Assembly (NCBI RefSeq): GCF_014196745.1
Contig: NZ_JACIEH010000004.1
Coordinates: 237,117 to 301,116, forward strand
Length of the DNA: 64,000 nt
Direction: 5' to 3'
DNA from: Sphingomonas kyeonggiensis
GTDB taxonomy: Bacteria > Pseudomonadota > Alphaproteobacteria > Sphingomonadales > Sphingomonadaceae
In this document: positions 33,874 through 42,639 of the stretch, piece by piece
How positions within the stretch are numbered: the first letter of the stretch is position 1
Layout: each line of letters starts with the position of its first letter
Translations under genes and position numbers: made by a program
The notes under the pieces: model-generated
What the model was told of the DNA's origin: nothing
Database searches by the model: none
The model's input: the letters and a program-made list of their open reading frames with translations, nothing else

Positions 33874-34977
33874 ATGCGCATGCTTGGGTTGACTTCGATC
33901 CTCCTGGCGGCGGGGATGGCGTTCGCCACGCCCGCTTCGGCCCAGGAGCCTGTTGCTAACACCGCGGCTCCGGTCGCGAACAGCGCGGCACCCGCCGCAG
34001 CCGCCACGCCGGCGGTCGCCGATCCCACGCTCGATGCTTCGGGCAAGCCGCTGACCAAGGCGGCTCCGGGCATCGGCCAGCCGGTCGCCGAAGGCATCGC
34101 GCTGCAGCCGCAGGTCACCAAGACCGGCGAGGAAGCGCACAACTTCCACAACCACATCCTGCTGCCGCTGATCACGGTGATCTCGATCTTCGTGCTCATC
34201 CTGCTGGTGTGGGTGATCTTCCGCTATCGCCGCGCGGCCAATCCGACGCCGAGCCGCACCGCGCACAACACGGTGATCGAGATCGTCTGGACGCTCGTCC
34301 CGGTGCTGATCCTGATCGCGATCGCGGTCCCGTCGATCCGCCTGCTCGCCGCGCAGTTCAAGCCGGCGCCCAAGGATGCGATCACGCTCAAGGCGATCGG
34401 CAACCAGTGGTTCTGGAGCTATGAGTATCCGGACAATGGCGGCATCCAGCTGACCGCCAACATGCTCAAGGAGCAGGGCCAGGTCCCGGCCGGCCAGCGC
34501 TACCGCACCGACGCCGACGGCCCGCGCTTGCTCGCGACCGACCAGCGCGTCGTGCTGCCGGTCGGCGTGCCGATCCGCCTGATCACCACCGCGCAGGACG
34601 TGATCCACAGCTGGGCGGTCCCCGCCTTCTGGATCAAGCTCGACGCGGTGCCGGGCAAGCTCAACGAGACCAGCTTCACCATCGAGAAGCCGGGCCTCTA
34701 TTTCGGCCAGTGCTCGGAGCTGTGCGGCGCCCGCCACGCCTATATGCCGATTGCGGTCGAGGCCGTGTCGCCCGCCGAGTTCGCGCAATGGGTGAAGTCG
34801 AAGGGCGGCACCATCCCGGCCGAGGTCGCCGCCGCAGCGGCAGCCGAGGCCGCGCAGAACGCCGCCGCGCCGGCCGCCGCGAACGCTGCCGAGACCAACG
34901 CCGCCGCCGAACCGGCTGCCACCAACGAGACCGCGCCGGCCGCCAACGCCGCCGCCGGCAACACCACGGGCAACTGA
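33874..34977 (+). CDS. coxB: Cytochrome c oxidase subunit II
   Basis: Membrane subunit of the aa3 terminal oxidase that takes electrons from cytochrome c through the CuA centre; 367 residues. A signal-like start (MRMLGLTSILLAAGMAFATP) precedes an Ala/Asn-rich segment. Two transmembrane helices (about residues 88-112 and 128-152) follow, then the cupredoxin domain with IHSWAVPAFWIKLD and CuA ligands in GQCSELCGARHAYMPI. A 50-residue Ala/Asn-rich tail ends the protein and is longer than usual. ATG 33874 is used. It is the first gene of the oxidase cluster, divergent from pyrE. Confidence 0.96.
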   Translation: MRMLGLTSILLAAGMAFATPASAQEPVANTAAPVANSAAPAAAATPAVADPTLDASGKPLTKAAPGIGQPVAEGIALQPQVTKTGEEAHNFHNHILLPLITVISIFVLILLVWVIFRYRRAANPTPSRTAHNTVIEIVWTLVPVLILIAIAVPSIRLLAAQFKPAPKDAITLKAIGNQWFWSYEYPDNGGIQLTANMLKEQGQVPAGQRYRTDADGPRLLATDQRVVLPVGVPIRLITTAQDVIHSWAVPAFWIKLDAVPGKLNETSFTIEKPGLYFGQCSELCGARHAYMPIAVEAVSPAEFAQWVKSKGGTIPAEVAAAAAAEAAQNAAAPAAANAAETNAAAEPAATNETAPAANAAAGNTTGN

Positions 34978-34981
34978 GACC

Positions 34982-36646
34982 ATGACCGATATCGCCCTTC
35001 ACGCGCATGACGATCATGCGCACCACGATGCCGATCACAAGCCGGGCTTCTTCGCCCGCTGGTTCATGTCGACGAACCACAAGGACATCGGCACGCTCTA
35101 CCTGATCTTCGCGATCGTCGCGGGTATCATCGGTGGCTCGATCTCGGGCCTGATGCGCGCCGAACTGATGCATCCGGGCATCCAGTACCTGCCGACCTGG
35201 CTGAGCATGCTGCACGGCGGCGAGCACAGCTTCGACGACGCCATGCACTTCTGGAACGTGCTGATCACCGCCCACGGCCTGATCATGGTGTTCTTCATGG
35301 TCATGCCGGCGATGATCGGTGGCTTCGGCAACTGGTTCGTGCCGATCATGATCGGCGCGCCGGACATGGCGTTCCCGCGCATGAACAACATCTCGTTCTG
35401 GCTGCTGATCCCGGCCTTCCTGCTGCTGCTGCTCTCGCCGTTCGTCGGCATCGGCGCGGGCACCGGCTGGACGGTCTATGCCCCGCTCTCCACCTATGGC
35501 GAGCCCGGGCCGTCGGTCGACATGGCGATCCTGTCGCTCCACCTGGCGGGCGCCAGCTCGATCCTGGGCGCGATCAACTTCATCACCACCATCTTCAACA
35601 TGCGCGCGCCGGGCATGACCCTGCACAAGATGCCGCTGTTCGTCTGGTCGGTGCTGATCACCGCCTTCCTGCTGCTGCTGGCGCTACCGGTGCTCGCCGC
35701 CGCGATCACCATGCTGCTGACCGACCGCAACTTCGGCACCGCCTTCTACGATCCGCAGTACGGCGGCGACCCGGTCCTCTACCAGCACCTGTTCTGGTTC
35801 TTCGGCCACCCCGAAGTGTACATCATGATCCTGCCGGGCTTCGGCATCGTCAGCCAGATCATCGCCACCTTCAGCCGCAAGCCGGTGTTCGGCTATCTGG
35901 GCATGGCCTACGCCATGGTCGCGATCGGCCTGGTCGGCTTCGTCGTATGGGCGCACCACATGTTCACCACCGGCATGTCGGTCACCGTGAAGATGTACTT
36001 CACCGCCGCCACCATGGTGATCGCGGTGCCGACCGGCGTGAAGATCTTCTCGTGGATCGCCACGATGTGGGGCGGCTCGATCAGCTTCAAGACCCCGATG
36101 GTCTGGGCGATCGGCTTCATCTTCATGTTCACCGTCGGCGGCGTGACCGGCGTCGTCCTCGCCAATGGCGGCGTCGACGATTACATGCAGGACACCTATT
36201 ACGTCGTCGCGCACTTCCACTATGTGCTGTCGCTCGGCGCGGTGTTCTCGCTGTTCGCCGGCTTCTACTACTGGTTCCCGAAGATGTCGGGCCGGATGTA
36301 CAACGAGCTGCTCGGCCAGCTGCACTTCTGGGTGTTCTTCATCGGCGTGAACGTGATGTTCTTCCCGATGCACTTCCTGGGCCTGCAGGGCATGCCGCGC
36401 CGCTATCCGGACTATCCGGACGCCTATGCCCATTGGAACCAGGTTGCCACGATCGGCTACATGATCATGGCCGCGGGCATGGTGATCTTCTTCGTGAACA
36501 TCATCTGGTCGCTGCTCGCCGGCCGCAAGGCCGAGGGCAATCCCTGGGGCGAAGGCGCGACGACGCTGGAATGGACGCTGTCCAGCCCGCCGCCGTTCCA
36601 CCAGTTCGAGACGCTGCCGGTGATCGAGGATCACGGTCACCATTGA
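34982..36646 (+). CDS. ctaD: Cytochrome c oxidase subunit I
   Basis: Catalytic subunit of 554 residues with twelve transmembrane helices; binds heme a and the heme a3/CuB oxygen site. Heme ligand region WNVLITAHGLIMVFFMVM, the crosslinked His-Tyr in FGHPEVYIMILPGFG, CuB histidines in WAHHMFTTGMS, and the final heme ligands in VVAHFHYVLSLGAVF are all present. A His-rich N-terminus (HAHDDHAHHDADH) is notable. It starts 5 bp after coxB and ends before a strong terminator hairpin. Confidence 0.97.
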   Translation: MTDIALHAHDDHAHHDADHKPGFFARWFMSTNHKDIGTLYLIFAIVAGIIGGSISGLMRAELMHPGIQYLPTWLSMLHGGEHSFDDAMHFWNVLITAHGLIMVFFMVMPAMIGGFGNWFVPIMIGAPDMAFPRMNNISFWLLIPAFLLLLLSPFVGIGAGTGWTVYAPLSTYGEPGPSVDMAILSLHLAGASSILGAINFITTIFNMRAPGMTLHKMPLFVWSVLITAFLLLLALPVLAAAITMLLTDRNFGTAFYDPQYGGDPVLYQHLFWFFGHPEVYIMILPGFGIVSQIIATFSRKPVFGYLGMAYAMVAIGLVGFVVWAHHMFTTGMSVTVKMYFTAATMVIAVPTGVKIFSWIATMWGGSISFKTPMVWAIGFIFMFTVGGVTGVVLANGGVDDYMQDTYYVVAHFHYVLSLGAVFSLFAGFYYWFPKMSGRMYNELLGQLHFWVFFIGVNVMFFPMHFLGLQGMPRRYPDYPDAYAHWNQVATIGYMIMAAGMVIFFVNIIWSLLAGRKAEGNPWGEGATTLEWTLSSPPPFHQFETLPVIEDHGHH

Positions 36647-36670
36647 GCAGGGCCGAAAGGCTGAAACACG

Positions 36671-36703
36671 AAGCGCCCCGGGAGGAAACTTCCGGGGCGC
36701 TTT
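36671..36703 (+). terminator. Rho-independent terminator after ctaD
   Basis: The sequence aagcgccccgg-gaggaaact-tccggggcgcttt forms a stem of about 11 GC-rich pairs with a short loop, followed by ttt. It lies 25 bp after the ctaD stop and would separate coxB-ctaD from the genes downstream. Confidence 0.75.
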
Positions 36704-36765
36704 CGTTGGGACTCGTGGCAAGCGGCAAGGTATCCCTTCAGACCATCCAAAGGGGCGAGGCGGCG

Positions 36766-37335
36766 TTGAAAAATCTATCACATCCGACGACCCTGCTGGC
36801 CGGCGGCGGGGTTCTGCTGCTGGCAGCTATTCTTATCATCAACGCCAACTCTCCCTGGTTTCGCGACAACGGAGGGCTGGCTGGCTGGCTCCAGACGATC
36901 GGCAGCCTCTACGCAATCGCTGCGATAAGCGTGCCCGTACTTCTTGAACGCAGACTGGCAACTACGCGGGCGCGCCAGAGCCTGCTCGCCTCTGCGGAAC
37001 TCGCATACGATCTGATGTCATATGTCGCGAGGATAGCCTTCGATCGGGATGCCCGGTTCTCCGAATGGTACGTCCCGCAATGGCAGGTGATCGACGAAGT
37101 TCTTCAAGCGGCCCCTGTGCATGAAATTGACTCACCGGGGGGCATGCGAGCCTTCGTGTCGATCCGAGAATTATACGGGAGAATGAGAGCTTGGGATGAG
37201 ACCAACGAAGAGTCATGGCCACGGAGCGCCGAAGGCGGAACGCTGAGTTATGTGGGAAATCTCGTTATGAACGCGGGCAGGCACCTGGAGGATCTACGAG
37301 GGCAGGTGGCAGGGCGAGAGCAGCGTCACGTATAG
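36766..37335 (+). CDS. Unknown membrane-anchored protein inserted between ctaD and ctaB
   Basis: Predicted protein of 189 residues with two hydrophobic segments near the N-terminus (about residues 9-25 and 36-54). A soluble helical part follows, with AELAYDLMSYVARIAFDRD and GGMRAFVSIRELYGRM. It starts at TTG 36766 behind gaggcggcg; a GTG at 36715 is the alternative. Base and codon use are less GC-rich than the oxidase genes on both sides. No family was recognised. It is probably a later insertion in the oxidase cluster, with no evident link to oxidase assembly. Confidence 0.6.
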   Translation: MKNLSHPTTLLAGGGVLLLAAILIINANSPWFRDNGGLAGWLQTIGSLYAIAAISVPVLLERRLATTRARQSLLASAELAYDLMSYVARIAFDRDARFSEWYVPQWQVIDEVLQAAPVHEIDSPGGMRAFVSIRELYGRMRAWDETNEESWPRSAEGGTLSYVGNLVMNAGRHLEDLRGQVAGREQRHV

Positions 37336-37418
37336 TTATTTCACGCGGGCTCCGGCTGACGGGACAATCGGTCCACTTCCCCCCGGGCCCGCGCCGGCCT
37401 ATAGCCGATCGCACGACC

Positions 37419-38321
37419 ATGAGCACCGCTTCCGCCACCGTTTCATTGCCCGCCGACTGGCGTGATTTCCTCGCGCTGACCAAGCCGCGGGTGATGACCC
37501 TCGTCGTCTTCACCGGATTGTGCGGCATGCTCGCCGCCCCGGTGCCGATCCACCCGATCCTCGGCTTCACCGCGATCCTGTGCATCGCGCTGGGCGCGGG
37601 TGCCGCGGGTGCGCTCAACCAATGGTACGAGGCCGATCTCGACGCCAAGATGAAGCGCACCGCCAAGCGGCCGCTGCCCGCCGGGCGGATGGATCGCCAG
37701 TCGGCGCTGCACTTCGGCGTCGGCCTGGCGGGCTTCAGCCTCGCGCTCATGTATTTCGCGATCAACCTGGCGGCGACCCTGATCCTCGCCGCATCGATCC
37801 TGTTCTACGTCTTCGTCTACACGATCTGGCTCAAGCGCCGGACGCCGCAGAACATCGTGATCGGCGGCGCCGCCGGCGCCTTCCCGCCGATGATCGGCTG
37901 GGCGGCGGCGACCGGCGACGTCAGCACCATGTCGGTGCTTTTGTTCGCGCTGATCTTCCTGTGGACCCCGCCGCATTTCTGGGCGCTCGCGCTGTTCGTG
38001 AAGACCGATTACGCCAATGCCGGCGTGCCGATGCTGCCGGTGGTGGCAGGCGAGCGCACCACGCGCATCCAGATCGGGCTCTACACCATCCCGATGATCC
38101 TCTGCGCCGCCGCGCCCTGGCCGCTCGGCTTCGCCGGGGCGATCTACGGGATCACCGCCGCGGTGATGTCCGGCCTGTTCCTCGCCATGGCGGTGCAGGT
38201 GGCGATCCGCCGTTCCGAGCCCGAGGACGCGATGGTCCCCGAGAAGCGGCTGTTCAAATTCTCGATCCTCTATCTGTTCGTCGTCTTCGGCGCGCTCGTT
38301 ATCGACAGGTGGTTCGCATGA
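37419..38321 (+). CDS. ctaB: Heme O synthase (protoheme IX farnesyltransferase)
   Basis: Inner-membrane UbiA-family prenyltransferase of 300 residues that adds a farnesyl group to heme B, making the heme O precursor of heme A. FLALTKPRVMTLVVFTGLCG starts the first helix. LNQWYEADLDAKMKRTAKRP carries the NxxxDxxxD prenyl-binding motif, and DYANAGVPMLPVVAGERTTR the second. About nine hydrophobic segments are visible. ATG 37419 lies about 80 bp after the inserted gene. Confidence 0.95.
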   Translation: MSTASATVSLPADWRDFLALTKPRVMTLVVFTGLCGMLAAPVPIHPILGFTAILCIALGAGAAGALNQWYEADLDAKMKRTAKRPLPAGRMDRQSALHFGVGLAGFSLALMYFAINLAATLILAASILFYVFVYTIWLKRRTPQNIVIGGAAGAFPPMIGWAAATGDVSTMSVLLFALIFLWTPPHFWALALFVKTDYANAGVPMLPVVAGERTTRIQIGLYTIPMILCAAAPWPLGFAGAIYGITAAVMSGLFLAMAVQVAIRRSEPEDAMVPEKRLFKFSILYLFVVFGALVIDRWFA

Positions 38322-38497
38322 CCGATGATCTGATCCAGCCCTCGCCCACGAATCCGGCAACGCCGATCGAGGAGGCGGAGCTGATCCGCAGCCGCCAGCG
38401 CAGCCGCGCCGTGGTGATGGCGGTGCTGCTCGGGCTGTTCGTGGTGCTGGTCTTCGCCATCTCGATCGTGAAGATCCAGCTCGGCCACGCCGGATGA
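38318..38497 (+). CDS. Small single-span membrane protein of the oxidase cluster (CoxF-like)
   Basis: Protein of 59 residues with a polar acidic N-terminus (TDDLIQPSPTNPATPIEEAE) and one transmembrane helix (VVMAVLLGLFVVLVFAISI). The start overlaps the ctaB stop and its stop overlaps the ctaG start, each by 4 bp (ATGA). Small proteins of this kind lie between ctaB and ctaG in many alphaproteobacteria and are presumed to help oxidase assembly. The assignment rests on position and topology. Confidence 0.75.
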   Translation: MTDDLIQPSPTNPATPIEEAELIRSRQRSRAVVMAVLLGLFVVLVFAISIVKIQLGHAG

Positions 38498-39054
38498 TCC
38501 GGATCAGCCGGAACCTGCGCGTTGCCATCCTCGCCGGTATCGGCGTGTGCTCGATGACCGGGCTCGGCTTCGCGGCGGTGCCGCTCTATCGGATGTTCTG
38601 CGAGGCGACCGGCCTCAACGGCACGACGCAGAAGGGCCTGCGCGCACCGGGCAGCGTCGGCCAGAAGATCACCATCGCGTTCGATTCGAACGTGGCGAAG
38701 GGCATCCCCTGGAAGTTCCAGCCCGAGCGGCGATCGGACACGATCGACATCGGCGGGCGCGACATGGCGTTCTTCACCGCCACCAACACTTCCGATCGCG
38801 AAGTGACCGGCACCGCGACGTTCAACGTCACCCCGGTGTTCGTCGGCAAGTATTTCACCAAGATCCAGTGCTTCTGCTTCACCCAGCAGACGCTGAAGCC
38901 CGGCGAGACGGTGCGCATGCCGGTGATCTTCTATGTCGATCCCAAGATCCTCGACGATCCGGACGCGCGCGACGTGCAGGAGATCACCCTCTCCTACACC
39001 TTCTACCCCTCCGAATCGCAGGCCGTGAAGGACGCCGCCGCCAAGGCGCATTGA
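38494..39054 (+). CDS. ctaG: Cytochrome c oxidase assembly protein CtaG/Cox11
   Basis: Membrane-anchored periplasmic copper chaperone of 186 residues that delivers copper to the CuB site of subunit I. One N-terminal helix (about residues 10-30) ends in PLYRMFCEATGLNGTT, with the conserved Cys. The copper-binding motif FTKIQCFCFTQQTLKPGE (CFCF) is intact, followed by the family's MPVIFYVDP. It is coupled to the small gene upstream. Confidence 0.96.
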   Translation: MIRISRNLRVAILAGIGVCSMTGLGFAAVPLYRMFCEATGLNGTTQKGLRAPGSVGQKITIAFDSNVAKGIPWKFQPERRSDTIDIGGRDMAFFTATNTSDREVTGTATFNVTPVFVGKYFTKIQCFCFTQQTLKPGETVRMPVIFYVDPKILDDPDARDVQEITLSYTFYPSESQAVKDAAAKAH

Positions 39055-39140
39055 TCGAAGCGGCCCCGCGCACGAGGATTGTTGCGGGAAGCGATTTCGC
39101 GCCCTAAGCTCCGCGCAAAAGCATAGGACAGGGATGATCG

Positions 39141-40025
39141 ATGGCCGGGGCTAAGAATCACCAGTACCATATCCTTCCACCCAGCATCTGGCCGCTTTTC
39201 GGGTCATTTGCGGCGCTGGTGCTCGCCACCGGCGGCATCATGGTGATGCACAAATATCCGAGTGCGTACCTCGTCTTCTTCGCTGGCGTCGCGCTGGTGG
39301 CGATCACCATGTTCGGCTGGTGGAGCAAGGTTATCCAGGAGGCGCATGCCGGCGACCATACGCCGATCGTGCAGCTCCATTTGCGCTACGGCATGATCCT
39401 GTTCATCGCTTCCGAAGTGATGTTCTTCGTCGGCTGGTTCTGGGCCTGGTTCGACTTCTCGCTCTTCCCCTCGCACGTGGAAGCAGTGGGTGGTCAGTGG
39501 CCGCCCAAGGGCATGGAAGTGCTCGACGCCTGGAAGTTCCCGCTGCTCAACACGCTGATCCTGCTTTGCTCGGGCTGCACCGTGACCTGGGCGCATCACG
39601 GCCTGATCCACAATGAGCGCGGCGGTGAGAAGAAGGGCCTGTGGGGCCTGCTCGGCGTCGGCGAGAATGACAGCGTGCTCAAGGGCCTGTGGCTCACCGT
39701 GATCCTGGGCCTGACCTTCAGCAGCCTCCAGGCCTATGAATATGCCGAGGCGCCCTTCCCGTTCGCCGCGGCTTCCGAGGGCGGATCGAGCTATGGCGGC
39801 GCCTTCTTCATGGCGACCGGCTTCCACGGCTTCCACGTGATCGTCGGTACGATCTTCCTGATCGTGAACCTGGTCCGCGCGTACAAGGGTGACTTCACCC
39901 CGAAGCAGCATTTCGGCTTCGAGGCGGCAGCCTGGTACTGGCACTTCGTCGACGTGGTGTGGCTGTTCCTCTTCGCCTCCATCTATGTCTGGGGCGGCTG
40001 GGGCGCGCCGGTCCACGCCGGCTGA
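39141..40025 (+). CDS. coxC: Cytochrome c oxidase subunit III
   Basis: Core oxidase subunit of 294 residues with seven predicted transmembrane helices. KNHQYHILPPSIWPLFGSFA opens the protein; RYGMILFIASEVMFFVGWFW holds the conserved glutamate near the lipid and proton uptake path. GFHGFHVIVGTIFLIV and the final AAWYWHFVDVVWLFLF are diagnostic. ATG 39141 lies 87 bp after ctaG. DUF983 and SURF1 genes follow. Confidence 0.96.
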   Translation: MAGAKNHQYHILPPSIWPLFGSFAALVLATGGIMVMHKYPSAYLVFFAGVALVAITMFGWWSKVIQEAHAGDHTPIVQLHLRYGMILFIASEVMFFVGWFWAWFDFSLFPSHVEAVGGQWPPKGMEVLDAWKFPLLNTLILLCSGCTVTWAHHGLIHNERGGEKKGLWGLLGVGENDSVLKGLWLTVILGLTFSSLQAYEYAEAPFPFAAASEGGSSYGGAFFMATGFHGFHVIVGTIFLIVNLVRAYKGDFTPKQHFGFEAAAWYWHFVDVVWLFLFASIYVWGGWGAPVHAG

Positions 40026-40069
40026 GCGTGACCGACACCAATAGCGATTCTCTCGGGGGAGGCGGCCCA

Positions 40070-40429
40070 GTGTCGTCTCCCCCGATCCTTTCGGGGACCA
40101 GGGGCGCCTGCCCGCGCTGCGGCGCGCCGACCCTGTTCAAGAGCTTCACCGGCTTTGCCGACAGCTGCGCTGCCTGCGGGCTCGACTTCACCCGCTTCAA
40201 CGTCGGCGACGGACCCGTGGTGTTCCTTACCCTCGGCATCGGCGCGCTGATCACCGGGCTGGCGCTGTGGGTGGAGTTCACCTTCCAGCCCGGCGTGCTG
40301 ATCCATGTCCTGCTCTGGGTCCCCATCACCGCGGCGCTGGTGATCCTGGCGCTGCGCTTCTCCAAGGGGCTCCTGCTCGCGCTCGAATATCGCAACCGCG
40401 CGGGCGAAGGGCGCGTTCGAGGCGAATGA
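40070..40429 (+). CDS. DUF983 zinc-ribbon membrane protein
   Basis: Protein of 119 residues. An N-terminal zinc ribbon has two CxxC pairs (GACPRCGAPTLF and DSCAACGLDF). Two transmembrane helices follow. Family DUF983, common in alphaproteobacterial oxidase clusters; function unknown. GTG 40070 is chosen because GGGGGAGG lies 7 bp upstream. GTG 40028, close to the coxC stop, would add 14 residues. Its stop overlaps the SURF1 start. Confidence 0.85.
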   Translation: MSSPPILSGTRGACPRCGAPTLFKSFTGFADSCAACGLDFTRFNVGDGPVVFLTLGIGALITGLALWVEFTFQPGVLIHVLLWVPITAALVILALRFSKGLLLALEYRNRAGEGRVRGE

Positions 40430-41049
40430 TGCCGCGCTTTCCCCTGATCCCGACGATCGTCGTCGCCCTCGCCGTCGCCCTGATGATCGGGCTGGGCGTG
40501 TGGCAGCTCGAGCGCCGCGGCGAGAAGCTGGCCGCGCTGCAGCTCTACGCCGCCAATTTCGACAAGCCGGAGATGGCGTTCCCCCGCCTGCCGGTGGGCG
40601 ACCAGTATCTGTTCCGCCGCGCCAGCGCCTATTGCCTCGCCGTGATCGGCTGGCAGAGCCAGGGCGGCCGATCGATCAAGGGCACCAACGGCTATCGCCA
40701 CATCGCCCGGTGCCGCGCCGGCGCGGAGGGTGCGGTGCTGCTGATCGACATGGGCGTGGCGCCCGATCCCAAGTTCCAGCCCGCCTGGAAGGGCGGCCAG
40801 GTCACCGGCACGATCACCCACGCCCCCGATCACCGCCCGCTGCTCGCCGGCCTGTTCGAGAGCGAGCCCAAGCATCTGATGCTGATCTCCGAGGCTGCGG
40901 CGCCGGGACTGCAGCCGACCGCGAAGCCGGATCTGTCGAGCGTGCCCAACAACCACCTCAGCTATGCCGTGCAATGGTTCCTGTTCGCAGCTGTAGCGTC
41001 GGTGATCTACGTGCTGGCGCTACGCTGGCGGCAGAAGCCGAAGGCCTGA
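40426..41049 (+). CDS. SURF1 family oxidase assembly protein
   Basis: Inner-membrane protein of 207 residues with one helix at each end and a periplasmic domain between, the SURF1 layout. IGLGVWQLERRGEKLAALQ is the conserved segment after the first helix, and NNHLSYAVQWFLFAAVASVI the second signature before the last helix. SURF1 helps place heme a in subunit I. ATG 40426 overlaps the DUF983 stop, and a second ATG at 40429 is possible. Repeat B3 follows. Confidence 0.9.
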   Translation: MMPRFPLIPTIVVALAVALMIGLGVWQLERRGEKLAALQLYAANFDKPEMAFPRLPVGDQYLFRRASAYCLAVIGWQSQGGRSIKGTNGYRHIARCRAGAEGAVLLIDMGVAPDPKFQPAWKGGQVTGTITHAPDHRPLLAGLFESEPKHLMLISEAAAPGLQPTAKPDLSSVPNNHLSYAVQWFLFAAVASVIYVLALRWRQKPKA

Positions 41050-41059
41050 ACCCATAACC

Positions 41060-41139
41060 GTCATCCCGGCGAAAGCCGGGATCTCAGGCGAGGGCGCGGG
41101 ACAGGAGCCGCACGAGATCCCGACTTGCGTCGGGATGAC
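41060..41139. repeat. REP-like palindromic repeat family B, copy B3
   Basis: An 80-bp double hairpin, gtcatcccggcgaaagccgg to gcgtcgggatgac, between the SURF1 gene and thrC. One base in the right hairpin loop differs from B1 (cttgcgtcgg against ctttcgtcgg). Confidence 0.9.
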
Positions 41140-41246
41140 GGCATGAGGGGATGATGGACTAGAGGGGATGGCCGGAGTGCGGGAATGGCGTCCCTAAACA
41201 TAGCCTATCTTGTCCCCCTCCCCGCTCCCCGCTAGGCCCCGCGCTC

Positions 41247-42638
41247 ATGCAATATCAGAGCACCCGAGGCGGCGCGCCGCTGCTTGGCTTCCGTGACGTG
41301 ACCCTTGCCGGCCTGGCGAGCGACGGCGGACTGTACGTCCCGACCAGCTGGCCGCGCTTCAGCCGGGAAGACATCGAAGCCCTGAAGGGCCTCTCCTATG
41401 TCGAGACCGCCGTCCGCGTGATGGCGCCGTTCACCGCCGGGGACCTGAGCGAGGACGAGCTGCGCGCGCTGTGCGAGCAGGCCTATGGCCGCTTCTCCCA
41501 GGCCGCGGTGACCCCGCTGGTCCAGCTCGACCATCGCCACTTCCTGCTCGAGCTGTTCCACGGCCCGACGCTGGCGTTCAAGGATGTCGCGCTCCAGCTG
41601 CTCGGCCTGCTCTTCGAGAAGTTCCTGACCGGCAGCAGCGAGCCGCTGACCATCGTCGGCGCGACCTCGGGCGACACCGGCAGCGCCGCGATCGACGCAG
41701 TCGCCGGCCGGCACGGCGTCGACATCTTCATGCTCCACCCCAAGGGCCGCGTGTCCGACGTGCAGCGCCGCCAGATGACCACGGTGCTGGCGCCCAACGT
41801 CCACAACATCGCGATCGAGGGCAGCTTCGACGATGCCCAGGCGATGGTAAAGGCGCTGTTCAACGACCGCGACTTCACCGGCCGCTTCCGGCTCTCCGCG
41901 GTCAACTCGATCAACTGGGCCCGGCTGATGGCGCAGGTGGTCTATTATTTCTACGCCGCGGTCCGCCTCGGCGCGCCGGCGCAGAAGGTCGCCTTCGCCG
42001 TGCCGACCGGCAATTTCGGCGATGTCTTCGCCGGCTATGTCGCCGCACGCATGGGCCTGCCGGTCGAGCGGCTGATCGTCGCGACCAACGTCAACGACAT
42101 CCTCCACCGCGCGCTGTCGAGCGGCGACTATTCGGCCGGCACCGTCACCCCGACGGCAGCACCGAGCATGGACATCCAGGTCAGCTCGAACTTCGAGCGC
42201 CTGCTTTCCGACCTGGCCGGCGGCAGCGTCGCGGAGCAGATGGCCGGCTTCGAATCGTCGAAGGCGATGCGCCTGACCAACGCGCAGCAGGAAGGCGCGG
42301 CAAAGCTGTTCAGCAGCGATCGCATCACGCCCGAAGAGATGAACGAGACGATGCGCTGGGCGCATGCCGAGGCCGCGCAGGTGATCGACCCGCACAGCGC
42401 GATCGGCCTCGCCGCCGCGCGCCGGGCCGAGCTGCCGGCGGACGTGCCGGTCGTCACCCTGGCCACCGCGCACCCGGCCAAGTTCGCCGACGCGGTCGAG
42501 CGCGCCACCGGCGTGCGGCCGTCGCTGCCGGCGCGCGTGGGCGATCTGTTCGACCGCCAGGAGCGCTATGACGTGCTGCCCGGCACGCTCGACGCGGTGC
42601 GGGATTACATCGCCGAGCGGGCCAAGCCGCGCACTTAA
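41247..42638 (+). CDS. thrC: Threonine synthase
   Basis: PLP enzyme of 463 residues that converts O-phosphohomoserine to threonine. MQYQSTRGGAPLLGFRDV is the family N-terminus. LFHGPTLAFKDVALQLLG holds the PLP lysine, and VGATSGDTGSAAIDAVAG the cofactor phosphate loop. Length matches the longer, class II-type threonine synthases of proteobacteria. The gene follows SURF1 in many sphingomonads. Repeat A6 begins 1 bp after the stop. Confidence 0.95.
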   Translation: MQYQSTRGGAPLLGFRDVTLAGLASDGGLYVPTSWPRFSREDIEALKGLSYVETAVRVMAPFTAGDLSEDELRALCEQAYGRFSQAAVTPLVQLDHRHFLLELFHGPTLAFKDVALQLLGLLFEKFLTGSSEPLTIVGATSGDTGSAAIDAVAGRHGVDIFMLHPKGRVSDVQRRQMTTVLAPNVHNIAIEGSFDDAQAMVKALFNDRDFTGRFRLSAVNSINWARLMAQVVYYFYAAVRLGAPAQKVAFAVPTGNFGDVFAGYVAARMGLPVERLIVATNVNDILHRALSSGDYSAGTVTPTAAPSMDIQVSSNFERLLSDLAGGSVAEQMAGFESSKAMRLTNAQQEGAAKLFSSDRITPEEMNETMRWAHAEAAQVIDPHSAIGLAAARRAELPADVPVVTLATAHPAKFADAVERATGVRPSLPARVGDLFDRQERYDVLPGTLDAVRDYIAERAKPRT

Positions 42639-42639
42639 T

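Noticed and set aside
36715..36765. GTG 36715 as the start of the gene between ctaD and ctaB
   Set aside because: No ribosome-binding site precedes it and it begins too close to the terminator hairpin; TTG 36766 has gaggcggcg before it. Not excluded completely.
40028..40069. GTG 40028 as the start of the DUF983 gene
   Set aside because: GTG 40070 has a GGGGGAGG site at 7 bp and gives the usual protein length.
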